Shown: positions 16,930 through 26,273, numbered from the stretch's first letter. The stretch: 64,000 nt of DNA from JBLHZY01 sp050633265 (GCA_050633265.1 JBOEGE010000001.1:186001-250000), one strand, 5' to 3'. A program made the numbers and translations. Notes: generated by a model not told the origin, from the letters alone.

Positions 16930-18518
16930 CCGCGCCGCTCAAGCAGCAGCAATTGCAGCGCCGCGCGGCGGGCCGTATCCTCAAGCCCTGCATTGCGCAA
17001 AAAGGCAAAAGCATCGCTGATTTCATCCAGATCGCCCTGCGCCCCCGATGACAAAAGCGATATCGCCCGCAAGATCGCTTCGCCCATGCGATCATTCTGG
17101 GTCAAAGATTGCAGCCGGGTCGGAAATTCAATCTCCGCAAAACCTTCGCGCACCGCCTCGCTATAGGCATCCGGCGCGCTCACCCCGCGCAAATCCCCCT
17201 GCGAGATCGCAAACCAAAAGCGCTCGGCCTCCGTTGCTGGGCTATGTTTGCGCGCAAGCACCTCATAATCGGGCGACAAGAGCGCGATGCGATTTGCGAG
17301 CTGTTTCACCCGGCCCGTGAGCGGCAATTCAGCCAGTCGCGCGCCGTAAAGCGCGGCAAACGGCACCTCCAATTCGCGGCCTTCCATCGCCTGCCAAGCG
17401 GGCGCCAAAGCGGCGGAAACTGCGCTGATATCTTGGCGCTCAAGGGCCATATCCAGCGTTTGATAGGCCTTCACCCGATCCCAAACCCCACCAGAGGCCG
17501 CAGGTTTGCCCTCAAGATAGATGTCATGGAGCTGCTGCGGCGAAATCGCCCCGGCGCGGGCAAGGCGCTCTGCGGCATCCAATTGCGCCTTCCAGCCGAT
17601 ATTGGCGCGCAGATCCGATTGCGCAAAAGCCAAGGGCAGGGCGCCTGTCGCCAAAGGCGCGCCAATGGCTTCATACATGCGAAACACCAGCGGATTGGGA
17701 TTGTTCGGCGCCTCAAGCCGCAGCCCGCCTTCGGCAAGCTCAGGATGCAAGAATTGCGCCAAAAGCGCGTCATCCTCGGGGGTGAGCATCCCCAAGGCTT
17801 CGGCCGTTTCCAATGTCAAAGCGGCCGCATCCCAATCTCCGCCGCGCGCAAGGCAAAAGATCCGCGCTGGAAAGGTTGGAGAAAGCTCGGGCGTGTCGCG
17901 CAGCTTGGCGCAGGCGCGATCCTCTGTGCCAAGCAGCAAGGAAATATCAAACCAGCGCCGGAACACCTGCGGATGATCGGGGCCAGCGCGCAGGATCAAA
18001 TTTTGCGCAGGTTCAAGCGCGCCGCGCGCCAAAAGCGCATCAATCCGCGCCAAAAACAAAATCGCCTCAGGGCTGCTGTCATAGGGCGGGTCAAGCTCGG
18101 CCAGGATCAGCATCTGCACCAAATCGCGCGCCGCGGGCAAAAGATCGCTCTCAAGCGCCTGCAATCGCCCGGCTATATCGCGGCTGCTCGAGCGGCCCCA
18201 AAGGTCCGGCGAAAGCCCGGTCTGCGAGGCGGCCAATAGGCCAACACTATCGGCCACTGGCCCGCCAAGCGGCATCACACTCACATCCTCGGGCAAGGCC
18301 GATGTGGCCACATCCCCGCCCGGCGTGACTGTGGGCAATGGCAGCGCAACGGGAGTAGCCACCGAATCTGATAGCCAATCAATCGCCGAAAGCGGCTTGT
18401 CTTGCGCGCGCGCAGCCATCGGCAAAACACCCGGCAAAACCAGCGCCGCCATGCCCGCAAATGCCAACGGGCGCAGCCACCCCTTAACCGCCAATCTCCG
18501 CTTCATGCGCGTTTTCAC
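16926..18518 (-). CDS. Secreted hypothetical protein coupled to xerD
   Basis: A 530-residue protein with an N-terminal basic stretch and a Sec signal ending VLPMAARA-QD, so it is probably periplasmic. The rest is Ala/Leu-rich and apparently all-helical, with repeated amphipathic segments resembling TPR- or HEAT-like alpha-solenoid folding (e.g. DWDAAALTLETAEALGM). No catalytic motif is recognised. It begins 9 bp after a 44-residue membrane protein gene and overlaps xerD by 4 bp, so the three form one transcript. Function unknown. Coupling of an envelope protein to a division-linked recombinase may be chance. A start 4 codons further in is also possible. Confidence 0.75.
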   Translation of the reverse strand: MKTRMKRRLAVKGWLRPLAFAGMAALVLPGVLPMAARAQDKPLSAIDWLSDSVATPVALPLPTVTPGGDVATSALPEDVSVMPLGGPVADSVGLLAASQTGLSPDLWGRSSSRDIAGRLQALESDLLPAARDLVQMLILAELDPPYDSSPEAILFLARIDALLARGALEPAQNLILRAGPDHPQVFRRWFDISLLLGTEDRACAKLRDTPELSPTFPARIFCLARGGDWDAAALTLETAEALGMLTPEDDALLAQFLHPELAEGGLRLEAPNNPNPLVFRMYEAIGAPLATGALPLAFAQSDLRANIGWKAQLDAAERLARAGAISPQQLHDIYLEGKPAASGGVWDRVKAYQTLDMALERQDISAVSAALAPAWQAMEGRELEVPFAALYGARLAELPLTGRVKQLANRIALLSPDYEVLARKHSPATEAERFWFAISQGDLRGVSAPDAYSEAVREGFAEIEFPTRLQSLTQNDRMGEAILRAISLLSSGAQGDLDEISDAFAFLRNAGLEDTARRAALQLLLLERRG

Positions 18519-18527
18519 CCCGAAAAC

Positions 18528-18662
18528 CTACTCAATATCCAAAACAATGGGCTGACGAACATCTTGTGCATTCGGCGAAAGATCGCCCAAATACGCAAAA
18601 CCAACCAACCCCAAGAACCCCAATACCACCAAAACCAACAGCAGTTTCAAAATTCTTAGCAT
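18528..18662 (-). CDS. Small 44-residue single-pass membrane protein
   Basis: The ORF encodes 44 residues, beginning MLRILKLLLVLVVLGFLG and ending QPIVLDIE. There is one long hydrophobic segment (about residues 4-25) after a short basic start, and an acidic tail. A good ribosome-binding site (GGCAGGAAATAC before the ATG) and the 9-bp distance to the next gene support that it is real. It is the first gene of the unknown gene-xerD operon and is divergent from aroK. It may be a signal-anchor partner of the downstream periplasmic protein; that is a guess. Confidence 0.7.
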   Translation of the reverse strand: MLRILKLLLVLVVLGFLGLVGFAYLGDLSPNAQDVRQPIVLDIE

Positions 18663-18797
18663 GTATTTCCTGCCTTTCTGGCGCAACTTTCGCGCATTTG
18701 CCGCATCTTTGCGCGGTCTGTTTGTTTTATATATGGCATTTTTGGCAAGATCACGCCATTGAAGCCTGCGAGAAGTTAATGCGCGGGACTTTGCCTT

Positions 18798-19346
18798 TTG
18801 GCTTATGACTTAAAAAAGACGATTGTGCTTGTTGGGATGATGGGCGCGGGCAAAACAGCGGTCGGGACCGCACTGGCCCGCCTCCTTGGGGTGCCTTTTC
18901 TGGATTCCGATGCCGAGATTGAACGCGCCGCCGATCGCAAAGTCGCCGAGATATTTGAGCGCGATGGTGAGCCGTTCTTTCGCAGCAAAGAAACCCAGGT
19001 TATCACCCGGCTTTTGCAGGGGCCAAGCATGGTGCTTTCAACCGGCGGCGGCGCCTATCTAAGCGCGCAAAACCGCGAGATCATCGCCCGCTACGGCGTG
19101 GCGGTCTGGCTGCGCGCCGATCTTGATCTGCTCTGGGCGCGGGTGCGGCATAAATCAACCCGCCCTTTGCTGCGCACCGCCAATCCGCGCGAAACCCTGC
19201 GCGCTTTGGGCGAGGCGCGCAATCCGTTTTACGGCCGCGCACAGATCATCGTTGATGCAGAACCCGGCCTCAGCATCGAGGCCATGGCGCATAAAGTGGC
19301 CGAGGCGCTGAAAGCCTATCCAGATTTGATTGAGGAGCGCGCATAA
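18798..19346 (+). CDS. aroK: Shikimate kinase AroK
   Basis: AroK phosphorylates shikimate at the 3-OH in aromatic amino acid synthesis. The 182-residue protein has the P-loop GMMGAGKT, the shikimate-binding DSDAEIE and LSTGGGAYLS motifs, and the lid arginines STRPLLRT. The likely start is an unusual TTG with GGGA 9 bases upstream; an in-frame TAA lies 18 bases before it, and no ATG is available upstream of the P-loop. A 9-codon ORF (18779-18808) overlaps this start in another frame. The stop shares a base with the aroB ATG. Confidence 0.93.
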   Translation: MAYDLKKTIVLVGMMGAGKTAVGTALARLLGVPFLDSDAEIERAADRKVAEIFERDGEPFFRSKETQVITRLLQGPSMVLSTGGGAYLSAQNREIIARYGVAVWLRADLDLLWARVRHKSTRPLLRTANPRETLRALGEARNPFYGRAQIIVDAEPGLSIEAMAHKVAEALKAYPDLIEERA

Positions 19347-20464
19347 TGGCGATTGAAACGGTTCATGTTCCACTGCAAGAGCGCGCTTATGATGTGCGGA
19401 TCGGCTCTGGGCTGATTGGCGATGCTGGCGCGCAGATCGCCCCGCTCTTGGCCCGCAAACGGGTCGCTGTTCTGACGGATGAAAACGTTTCAGCGCTGCA
19501 TCTGGAAAGCCTGCGGGCCGGCCTTGCCAAAGCGGGGATTGAGATGGTTTCGCTCTCCCTGCCAGCGGGCGAGGCGACAAAGGCTTGGCCGCAGTTTAGC
19601 CGCGCGGTTGAATGGCTTTTGGAGCAAAAGGTCGAGCGCAACGATGTGATTGTCGCGCTTGGCGGCGGGGTGATCGGCGATCTGGCAGGCTTTGCAGCCG
19701 CCGTTTTGCGCCGCGGTGTGCGCTTTGTGCAAATCCCGACCTCGCTTTTGGCCCAAGTGGATAGCTCGGTCGGCGGCAAAACCGGGATCAACGCGCCCCA
19801 AGGCAAAAACCTGATCGGCGCCTTCCATCAGCCCGCGCTGGTTCTGGCCGATACGGATGTGCTCAACTCATTGACAACGCGCGACTTTCTGGCGGGCTAC
19901 GGCGAAGTGGTGAAATACGGGCTTTTGGGCGATGCTGATTTCTTCGCCTGGCTTGAGCAAAACGCCCCCAAAATGGCCGCAGGAGACGCCGCCGCGCGCA
20001 TCTATGCAGTGCGCCGCTCGGTCGAGATGAAAGCCGAAATCGTCGTGCGCGATGAAACCGAGCAGGGGGACCGCGCGCTGCTGAACCTTGGCCATACCTT
20101 CTGCCACGCGCTCGAATCCGCCACAGGCTATTCCGATCGCCTGCTGCACGGTGAAGGCGTCGCCATCGGCTGCGCGCTTGCCTTTGAGCTTTCCGCCCGC
20201 CTTGGCCTATGCTCGCAAGAAGCCCCAAGCCGCGTGATCGCGCATCTGCGCAAAATGGGCACCAAAGTGGACCTACGCGATATCGAGGGCGACCTGCCCG
20301 ATGCCGATGCGCTTCTGGCGCTGATGGCGCAGGATAAAAAGGTGCTCAACGGCAAACTCCGCTTCATCCTCGCGCGCGATATCGGCGAGGCTTTTGTGGC
20401 CACCGATGTGGATATGGACGTGGTGCGCGCTGTGCTGGTGGATGCTTTGGCGATGCGGGGGTAG
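19346..20464 (+). CDS. aroB: 3-dehydroquinate synthase AroB
   Basis: AroB converts DAHP to 3-dehydroquinate, using NAD+ and a divalent metal. This 372-residue protein shows the nucleotide motif LGGGVIGDLAGFAAAV, the VDSSVGGKTGIN motif and the metal-ligand region HTFCHALESATGY plus LLHGEGVAIG. It is coupled to aroK by a one-base overlap, the normal aroKB arrangement. Confidence 0.97.
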   Translation: MAIETVHVPLQERAYDVRIGSGLIGDAGAQIAPLLARKRVAVLTDENVSALHLESLRAGLAKAGIEMVSLSLPAGEATKAWPQFSRAVEWLLEQKVERNDVIVALGGGVIGDLAGFAAAVLRRGVRFVQIPTSLLAQVDSSVGGKTGINAPQGKNLIGAFHQPALVLADTDVLNSLTTRDFLAGYGEVVKYGLLGDADFFAWLEQNAPKMAAGDAAARIYAVRRSVEMKAEIVVRDETEQGDRALLNLGHTFCHALESATGYSDRLLHGEGVAIGCALAFELSARLGLCSQEAPSRVIAHLRKMGTKVDLRDIEGDLPDADALLALMAQDKKVLNGKLRFILARDIGEAFVATDVDMDVVRAVLVDALAMRG

Positions 20465-20526
20465 GTGGGGCTTTAGATTGGGCATCGGTGCGAAAGGCTC
20501 AATTTGGCTTCTGCCAAGACGCTACT

Positions 20527-21186
20527 CTAATTATCGAACAAAGCCAAAAACGTACCCTCTGCAATGAGATGCCCCTCGCTTACATCGTTAAAGGTATTGA
20601 TCAGCTTTCTTATAGGATCATTTTTGGGCATGTCACATTCGTGGCGAGTTATCGCGACATAGTTTTCCGAATTCACAAATTCCAAAACCGTCTGGGTTCC
20701 GTCAAAGCATGCAAACTTTGGATTCTGAACTATTGGAGGGAGATCTCCAGAAAAGGGATCAATTTTCGCCAGCAAGGCTTCTATCTTTGCAAAGGCCTGA
20801 GGCTCAACCACCCCATCCTTTTCATATGCCAAATTCCCAGGCCCATATCCCCCCCTACCGCTCAAAACTTTGAGCCTATAGTGGGGCGTTTCGCTTTTCT
20901 CAGATGAAATTGAAAGCATTTTTCCTCGGCCAAAAGAAGGAAGGAACGTCAAGCGAATGGTTTGGTCTTCGGGCGCAAAATCGTTTTGCACCCAAAGCGG
21001 CTTTTCGTTCATCGACGCAAGTTGATTGCCAAACCATCTCTCATAAGAGTCATCTTCGGAATCTTCTCCCCAAATACCTGTAGGAAAGAATTTATACTCC
21101 CCTTGGCGTTTCCAATCGAAACTCGATGACGAGGAGCAACTGGCAACAATAATCAGAGTAACTGTGGCAATGATTAAATTTCTCAT
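20527..21186 (-). CDS. AT-rich putative lipoprotein, unknown function
   Basis: A 219-residue protein with a lipoprotein signal (MRNLIIATVTLIIVASC; lipobox VAS-C17), followed by a Ser-rich tether. The body contains no motif I recognise. It is probably membrane-anchored on the periplasmic side. The DNA is visibly AT-richer, and codons such as AAA, TTT and ATA are more frequent than in the neighbours, suggesting recent acquisition. It lies between aroB (convergent) and ssb. A start 38 codons further upstream is open but would bury the signal sequence, so it was rejected. Confidence 0.6.
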   Translation of the reverse strand: MRNLIIATVTLIIVASCSSSSSFDWKRQGEYKFFPTGIWGEDSEDDSYERWFGNQLASMNEKPLWVQNDFAPEDQTIRLTFLPSFGRGKMLSISSEKSETPHYRLKVLSGRGGYGPGNLAYEKDGVVEPQAFAKIEALLAKIDPFSGDLPPIVQNPKFACFDGTQTVLEFVNSENYVAITRHECDMPKNDPIRKLINTFNDVSEGHLIAEGTFLALFDN

Positions 21187-21323
21187 AGGAAATTCATAGC
21201 TGCAGACGTAGAGGTATGGCCAGATTATTTTGTGGTCTGTGGCGGTTAATCCTTGGGTCTTGTTGACGTCTCGGTTGTCGCAACTATGGGTATGTCTCAA
21301 TGTAAAAGACCATCCCCAAAAAC

Positions 21324-21359
21324 AAAACCGCCCTCGCAGTTTCCTGCAAGAGCGGTTTT
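21324..21359. terminator. Rho-independent terminator of ssb
   Basis: AAAACCGC / GCGGTTTT forms the outer stem (21324-21331 with 21352-21359), and CTCGCAG/CTGCAAGAG extends it inside. The A/T-rich ends make it usable for ssb on the minus strand and possibly in the other direction. Confidence 0.8.
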
Positions 21360-21394
21360 AGGCCGTTAAGCCAATCTCGAAACGCGTGTGCGCC

Positions 21395-21901
21395 CTAGAA
21401 CGGGATTTCGTCGTCTATATCTGAACGACCGCCACCACCGCCCTGCGAGCCGCCCTGTGGCCCGCTATCATAGCCGCCGCCTTGTGGGCCGCTGTCGTAA
21501 CCGCCGCCTTGGCCGCCGGAATAGCCACCGCCGCCCTGCGAGCCGCCATCGCGACCGTCAAGCATGGTGAGCGTGCCGTCGAAACCTTGCAGAACCACCT
21601 CAGTTGAATAGCGATCCGCGCCGGATTGATCCTGCCATTTGCGCGTTTGTAATTTGCCCTCGATATAGACTTTCGAGCCCTTTTTGAGGTACTGCTCGGC
21701 GATGCGCACGAGGCCCTCTTGGAAGATCGCGACCGAATGCCACTCGGTCTTTTCTTTGCGCTCGCCGGTCTGGCGATCTTTCCAAGTCTCGGAGGTCGCG
21801 ATGCGCAGATTGCAGACTTTGCCGCCGTTGGAAAAACTGCGCACCTCGGGATCGCGGCCCAGATTGCCAATAAGAATGACTTTGTTAACCGAGCCTGCCA
21901 T
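21395..21901 (-). CDS. ssb: Single-stranded DNA-binding protein
   Basis: A 168-residue SSB. Residues 1-110 form the OB-fold (MAGSVNKVILIGNLGRDPEVR; TSETWKDRQTGERKEKTEWH). Then comes a flexible Gly-rich linker with two copies of YDSGPQGG, and the acidic C-terminal tip DIDDEIPF that recruits replication and repair partners such as RecG, which is also encoded in this window. Monocistronic with its own terminator. Confidence 0.97.
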   Translation of the reverse strand: MAGSVNKVILIGNLGRDPEVRSFSNGGKVCNLRIATSETWKDRQTGERKEKTEWHSVAIFQEGLVRIAEQYLKKGSKVYIEGKLQTRKWQDQSGADRYSTEVVLQGFDGTLTMLDGRDGGSQGGGGYSGGQGGGYDSGPQGGGYDSGPQGGSQGGGGGRSDIDDEIPF

Positions 21902-22159
21902 GTGATCTCTCCCGTAGAATCTTGAAAAACATTTGCGTTGTTACATCATTCTGAGCCGCGCAAGGAAAGCAAGAAATAGCCTCACGCGGCCAAAACCATG
22001 CCCGATCCGGGGCTTTGGCGCCAATTGGGGGGGCGGAGAGGCCGCACGCGCAGAGGAGGCTTAGGAGCGATTGAGGCCTATGGGCTGGCCAAAGGCGGCT
22101 GGGTTTTCTAATATGCGCCCATTGAAGCGGTGGGGAATATTGGTTTGACAGGCATCACA

Positions 22160-22762
22160 ATGCCAAACTTTGCGAAAACTTTGGGGTTTGCGATTGTTTT
22201 TGGGCTGGGCCTGGGCGCATCTGATGCGGCTTGGGCGGATAAGCTTGTCTTTTCCTCCAAATCCCGCAGCGCCATTTTCACCTCGCAAACGGATGTTCTG
22301 GATCGCCGTGCGGCGACGCAATATTCCAACTCCATCCGCCTTCAGCCCAAATCCGCCGTGACAATTTCAAGCTCGGCGCTTCGCTATACAGGCAAATACA
22401 ACGGCCCTCATATTGCCAATGCCCGCGCGGCCGCCTCGCGCTATGGTGTCCCGCAAGATCTGTTTTTACGGCTTATTCAGCAGGAAAGCGGCTGGAAACC
22501 CCATGCCCGCTCGCATAAAGGCGCGATTGGGCTTGCTCAGCTGATGCCCGGCACAGCGGCCAAGCTGAAGGTTAATCCGCATGACCCGGTGCAAAACCTC
22601 AACGGCGGCGCGCGGTATTTGCGGATGATGTATGATAAGTTCGGCTCCTGGCGGCTGGCCCTTGCGGCCTATAATGCTGGGCCCGGCGCCGTTCAAAAAT
22701 ACGGCGGCGTCCCCCCGTATCGCGAAACGAAAAACTACGTGCGCAAAATCTGGGGCAGCTAG
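22160..22762 (+). CDS. Lytic murein transglycosylase (SLT family)
   Basis: A protein of 200 residues with a Sec signal (TLGFAIVFGLGLGASDAAWA) and a C-terminal goose-lysozyme-like SLT domain. The catalytic glutamate lies in IQQESGWKPHARS, followed by GAIGLAQLMPGTA and LAAYNAGPGAVQ, the three family signatures. It cleaves the glycan strands of peptidoglycan, giving 1,6-anhydro ends. The start is uncertain: this ATG, a TTG at 22145 with GGGGA upstream, or a GTG at 22130; only the first gives a compact signal peptide. Confidence 0.88.
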   Translation: MPNFAKTLGFAIVFGLGLGASDAAWADKLVFSSKSRSAIFTSQTDVLDRRAATQYSNSIRLQPKSAVTISSSALRYTGKYNGPHIANARAAASRYGVPQDLFLRLIQQESGWKPHARSHKGAIGLAQLMPGTAAKLKVNPHDPVQNLNGGARYLRMMYDKFGSWRLALAAYNAGPGAVQKYGGVPPYRETKNYVRKIWGS

Positions 22763-22929
22763 GCTGGGCCGCTTATCCGGGGCCGCTCATCCGGGGCAGC
22801 AGGGCCAAAGCAACCCATAACGGGCCATCTGTCTGAAACCGCTTTTGGCGCGCCGCTCCCTGCACTGATTCCCGCGAATGCAGCGTCCAAACTCCCGAGA
22901 TTTCACCCCATACCTGCGCTCAAACGCTG

Positions 22930-25068
22930 TTATTGGCGGGATTCTGCCGAAGCTTTCTTGCGCGCATTCAGCTCAAACACAGGCTTCATATCGGCCAAAA
23001 TCTCCTCGGACAAATGGCACTTGATCTGATGGCCCGCCGCATCCGTGCGAATGGCCGGAACCTCGCGCTCACAAAGCCCGCCGGGAACCTGATCCTTCAT
23101 CGGGCAGCGCGTTTGAAACGGGCAGCCAGTGGGCGGGTTCATCGCCGAAGGGATATCCCCCTCAAGCACGATCTGCGCCTTGCTGATCGAGGTATCCGCG
23201 ATGGGAACTGCCGATAAAAGCGCTTGGGTATAGGGGTGATAGGGCGGCGCAAAAACCTGCTCGGTCGTGCCAAGCTCAACCACATGGCCCAGATACATCA
23301 CCAAAACCCGATCACTAAGATACCGCACAATCGAAAGATCATGGCTGATGAACAAAAGCGTTGTTCCCTGGCTGCGCTGAATATCCATCAGCAAATCGGC
23401 CACCGCCGCCTGAACGGAAACATCAAGCGCGGATACCGGCTCATCCGCCACAACGATGCGCGCATCCCCCGCAAAGGCCCGCGCAATCCCGACCCGCTGC
23501 TTTTGCCCGCCCGAAAGCTGGCGCGGCATGCGATCGGCAAATTCGCGCGGCAAGCGGACAAGATCAAGCAGCTCAAGCATGCGCGCGCGCCGCTCTTTGC
23601 GGCTCTTGCCGATGCCAAACACCTCCAATGCGCGGATGATCTGCTTGCCCACAGTGATCGACGGGTTGAGCGTATCAAACGGGTTCTGAAAGACCATCTG
23701 GATCGCCGCAATCGTAGCTGCGTCGCGCGCCTCAATCGGGGTCTCGCCAAGGCTTTTACCCTCAAAATCAATGCGCCCCGTGCTTGCCGCCTCAAGCCCC
23801 ATCAGCACTTTGGCAAAGGTCGATTTCCCGCAGCCGGACTCGCCGACAATCGCCAATGTCTCGGCCTCGCGCGCCTCAAAACTCAGCGTTTCATTGGCCT
23901 TAACAACACGGCCCGCCTTGCCGCCAAACAGCCCATTGCCGCCAATTTTGTAATATTTGCCAAGGTCTTCAACCTTCAGCACCACATCCCCCAAAGCGCG
24001 CCGATCTTGGCGCTCGGGCTTTGGCGGCGGGGCCTCCCAATCAATCTGATCAACACATATGCAGCGGCTTTTATGGCGCAACGATCCCTCAACCGGCTCC
24101 ATACGCAGCTTTTTCACATCACAAACACCCGCCTGAAAACAATTGCACCGCGGCCCGAAATTGCACCCCTTGGGGCGCTCATGCGGGAGCGGCAAATTGC
24201 CCTCAATCGCCACCAAAGGGCGCGCGTTCTTATCCGCGCCGGGCAAGGGGATCGAGCGGAACAACGCTTGGGTATAAGGATGGCGCATCTCGTCAAACAC
24301 ATCCTCAATCGCGCCCGTTTCAACCGCCTCGCCGCTATACATCACACAGACCTGATCGCAGACTTCCAGCACCAGCCCAAGATTGTGCGAGATGAACAAA
24401 AGCGAGGTGCCATATTTGCGCCCAAGCCCTTTGACCATCGCCACGATCCCGGCCTCAACCGTGACATCAAGCGCGGTCGTCGGCTCGTCCAAAATCAACA
24501 AAGCAGGCCGGGCCATCAGCGCCATCGCAATCACGATCCGCTGCTGCTGTCCGCCGGAAAGCTGATGCGGATAGGCGCGCATAATCCGCTTGGGATCGGG
24601 CAGGCCAACGTCTTCGATCATCTGCATCGCCGCGGCTGCTGCCGCATCCTCAGAGGCGCCGCGATGGATCATCGGAACCTCCATCAACTGGCGGCCAATG
24701 CGCATCGCCGGGTTGAGCGAGGCCATCGGCTCTTGGTAGATCATCGCGATGTCAGAGCCGCGCAAACCGCGCAATTCGTCCTCACCCATCTGGCAAAGAT
24801 CGCGGCCCCGAAACAGAATTTCCCCCTCGGTGATCCGCCCATTGCGGCCCAAATATTGCATCACCCCAAGCGCCACAGTCGATTTCCCGCAACCGCTTTC
24901 GCCGACCAAACCCATCGCTTCACCGGGCCGGATCGTACAGGAAAAATCCATCACGGCGGGGATTTCATGATCGCGGGTAAAGAAGGAAATCGAGAGATTG
25001 TTGATCTCAAGCACTGGGCCGTCATATTCGGCGGCGCTATTTTGATCAATCATATCAGTGGCTTGCAT
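22930..25068 (-). CDS. Peptide-type ABC transporter, fused dual ATP-binding protein
   Basis: A 712-residue protein with two complete OppD/OppF-type ATPase domains in one chain. Domain 1 (about residues 18-345) has Walker A GESGCGKST, signature LSGGQQQR and Walker B LLILDEPT; domain 2 (about 365-690) has GESGCGKST, LSGGQKQR and VVADEPV. Each is followed by the cysteine-rich oligopeptide C-terminal extension (e.g. GCNFGPRCNCFQAGVC and GCPFQTRCPM) that binds a 4Fe-4S cluster in DppD-type proteins. It powers the two permeases encoded just upstream; the gap to the previous gene is 4 bp. Substrate is unknown. Confidence 0.92.
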   Translation of the reverse strand: MQATDMIDQNSAAEYDGPVLEINNLSISFFTRDHEIPAVMDFSCTIRPGEAMGLVGESGCGKSTVALGVMQYLGRNGRITEGEILFRGRDLCQMGEDELRGLRGSDIAMIYQEPMASLNPAMRIGRQLMEVPMIHRGASEDAAAAAAMQMIEDVGLPDPKRIMRAYPHQLSGGQQQRIVIAMALMARPALLILDEPTTALDVTVEAGIVAMVKGLGRKYGTSLLFISHNLGLVLEVCDQVCVMYSGEAVETGAIEDVFDEMRHPYTQALFRSIPLPGADKNARPLVAIEGNLPLPHERPKGCNFGPRCNCFQAGVCDVKKLRMEPVEGSLRHKSRCICVDQIDWEAPPPKPERQDRRALGDVVLKVEDLGKYYKIGGNGLFGGKAGRVVKANETLSFEAREAETLAIVGESGCGKSTFAKVLMGLEAASTGRIDFEGKSLGETPIEARDAATIAAIQMVFQNPFDTLNPSITVGKQIIRALEVFGIGKSRKERRARMLELLDLVRLPREFADRMPRQLSGGQKQRVGIARAFAGDARIVVADEPVSALDVSVQAAVADLLMDIQRSQGTTLLFISHDLSIVRYLSDRVLVMYLGHVVELGTTEQVFAPPYHPYTQALLSAVPIADTSISKAQIVLEGDIPSAMNPPTGCPFQTRCPMKDQVPGGLCEREVPAIRTDAAGHQIKCHLSEEILADMKPVFELNARKKASAESRQ

Positions 25069-25072
25069 GGGC

Positions 25073-26224
25073 TTAATCCTTCAAGCTTTCTTCGCGCAGC
25101 GCGTCCGCCAGCAAGTTCAACCCAAACACAAGGCTCATCAGCGCAAAGGCCGGCGCAAGGGCAGGGTGCGGATAAATCGTCAGCAAACGCCGCCCCTCAT
25201 TGATCGTCGAACCCCAATCCGGGCTTTCCGGCGAGACCCCAAGCCCAAAGAAACCGAGCGTGCCAAGCAGGATCGTCGTATAGCCAATGCGCAGGCAGAA
25301 ATCGACGATCAGCGGCCCGCGCGCATTGGGCAAAATCTCCCAAAGCATGATGTACCAAGGGCCCTCGCCACGGGTCTGCGCGGCAGAGACATAATCGCGC
25401 GCTTTGAGGTCGAGAACGATCCCGCGCACGATGCGAAACACCGTCGGCGCATTCACGAAAACCACCGAGACAAAGACGATCAATATATTGCCCGGCATGG
25501 AAATGAGCCCGGTTGGATCGGCGTCAAACGCGAGGCCTGCGTAAATCCAAAGCCCGATCACCAAAGCAATCGCGCCGTAAATCATCCGTCGGCTTTGGTC
25601 AAAGCGGTACTTTGTATTGATCAATTCAAGCACGAAAATCACCGGAAAAAGAAAGAGAACGCCAGCCAAATTGCCGGGCAGGGCCGTTTGCTCAATCTCC
25701 GGCGTGACCAGCAGATAAAACAGCAGGATCACCGGAAAGGCGAGCACGAGATTGGCCAGAAAGCTTAAGATGCGATCCGACCAGCCGCCAAAATATCCCG
25801 CAGGCAGGCCAAGCGTGATCCCGACCATGAAAGCAAACAATGTCGCCAAAGGCGCGATCATCAACACATCGCGCGCGCCCATGATCATCCGGCTAAACAC
25901 ATCCCGCGCAAGGCTATCCCCGCCCAATAAGTAATGCCCCGTGCCATCGCGAAGCGTCGTTCCAGGCACTTTGTTTTTCATCCCGGAAACCTGTGCCAGC
26001 GGATCAAAAGAAACGACCTGATCCGCAAAAATCCCCGCAAAAACCCAAAACATCACAAGCCCAAGCCCGATGATGCCAATCCGGCTGCCCATCAGCTTGC
26101 CATAAAGCCCAAGGTGCGCCCTGAACGCAAAAGAGGCGCCAAACATCACCGCGAGCGCCGCCCAAACGGGCCAAAGCTGATTGATCATGCCAAAGAGAAT
26201 TTGCGGCCAAGTGAGCGCGTCCAT
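25073..26224 (-). CDS. Peptide-type ABC transporter permease (DppC-like)
   Basis: A 383-residue inner-membrane protein with about six helices. The N-terminal extension contains one or two extra helices, and the OppC-type domain carries the family motif LLGGDSLARDVFSRMIMGAR and the ATPase-coupling loop DYVSAAQTRGEGPWYIMLWEILPNARGPL. The start follows GGGAGAGCCATA. It is the second permease in the operon, 49 bp after the first. Confidence 0.9.
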   Translation of the reverse strand: MDALTWPQILFGMINQLWPVWAALAVMFGASFAFRAHLGLYGKLMGSRIGIIGLGLVMFWVFAGIFADQVVSFDPLAQVSGMKNKVPGTTLRDGTGHYLLGGDSLARDVFSRMIMGARDVLMIAPLATLFAFMVGITLGLPAGYFGGWSDRILSFLANLVLAFPVILLFYLLVTPEIEQTALPGNLAGVLFLFPVIFVLELINTKYRFDQSRRMIYGAIALVIGLWIYAGLAFDADPTGLISMPGNILIVFVSVVFVNAPTVFRIVRGIVLDLKARDYVSAAQTRGEGPWYIMLWEILPNARGPLIVDFCLRIGYTTILLGTLGFFGLGVSPESPDWGSTINEGRRLLTIYPHPALAPAFALMSLVFGLNLLADALREESLKD

Positions 26225-26273
26225 TATGGCTCTCCCTGCTGTGCGGGGGCGGGATTTGCAGTGCAGGCGGGGC

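Noticed and set aside
23224..25203. Plus-strand ORF of 659 codons opposite the ABC ATPase gene
   Set aside because: It is a shadow of the GC-rich opposite-strand gene; its protein is His/Arg-rich with no domain, while the minus strand encodes two clear ATPase domains.
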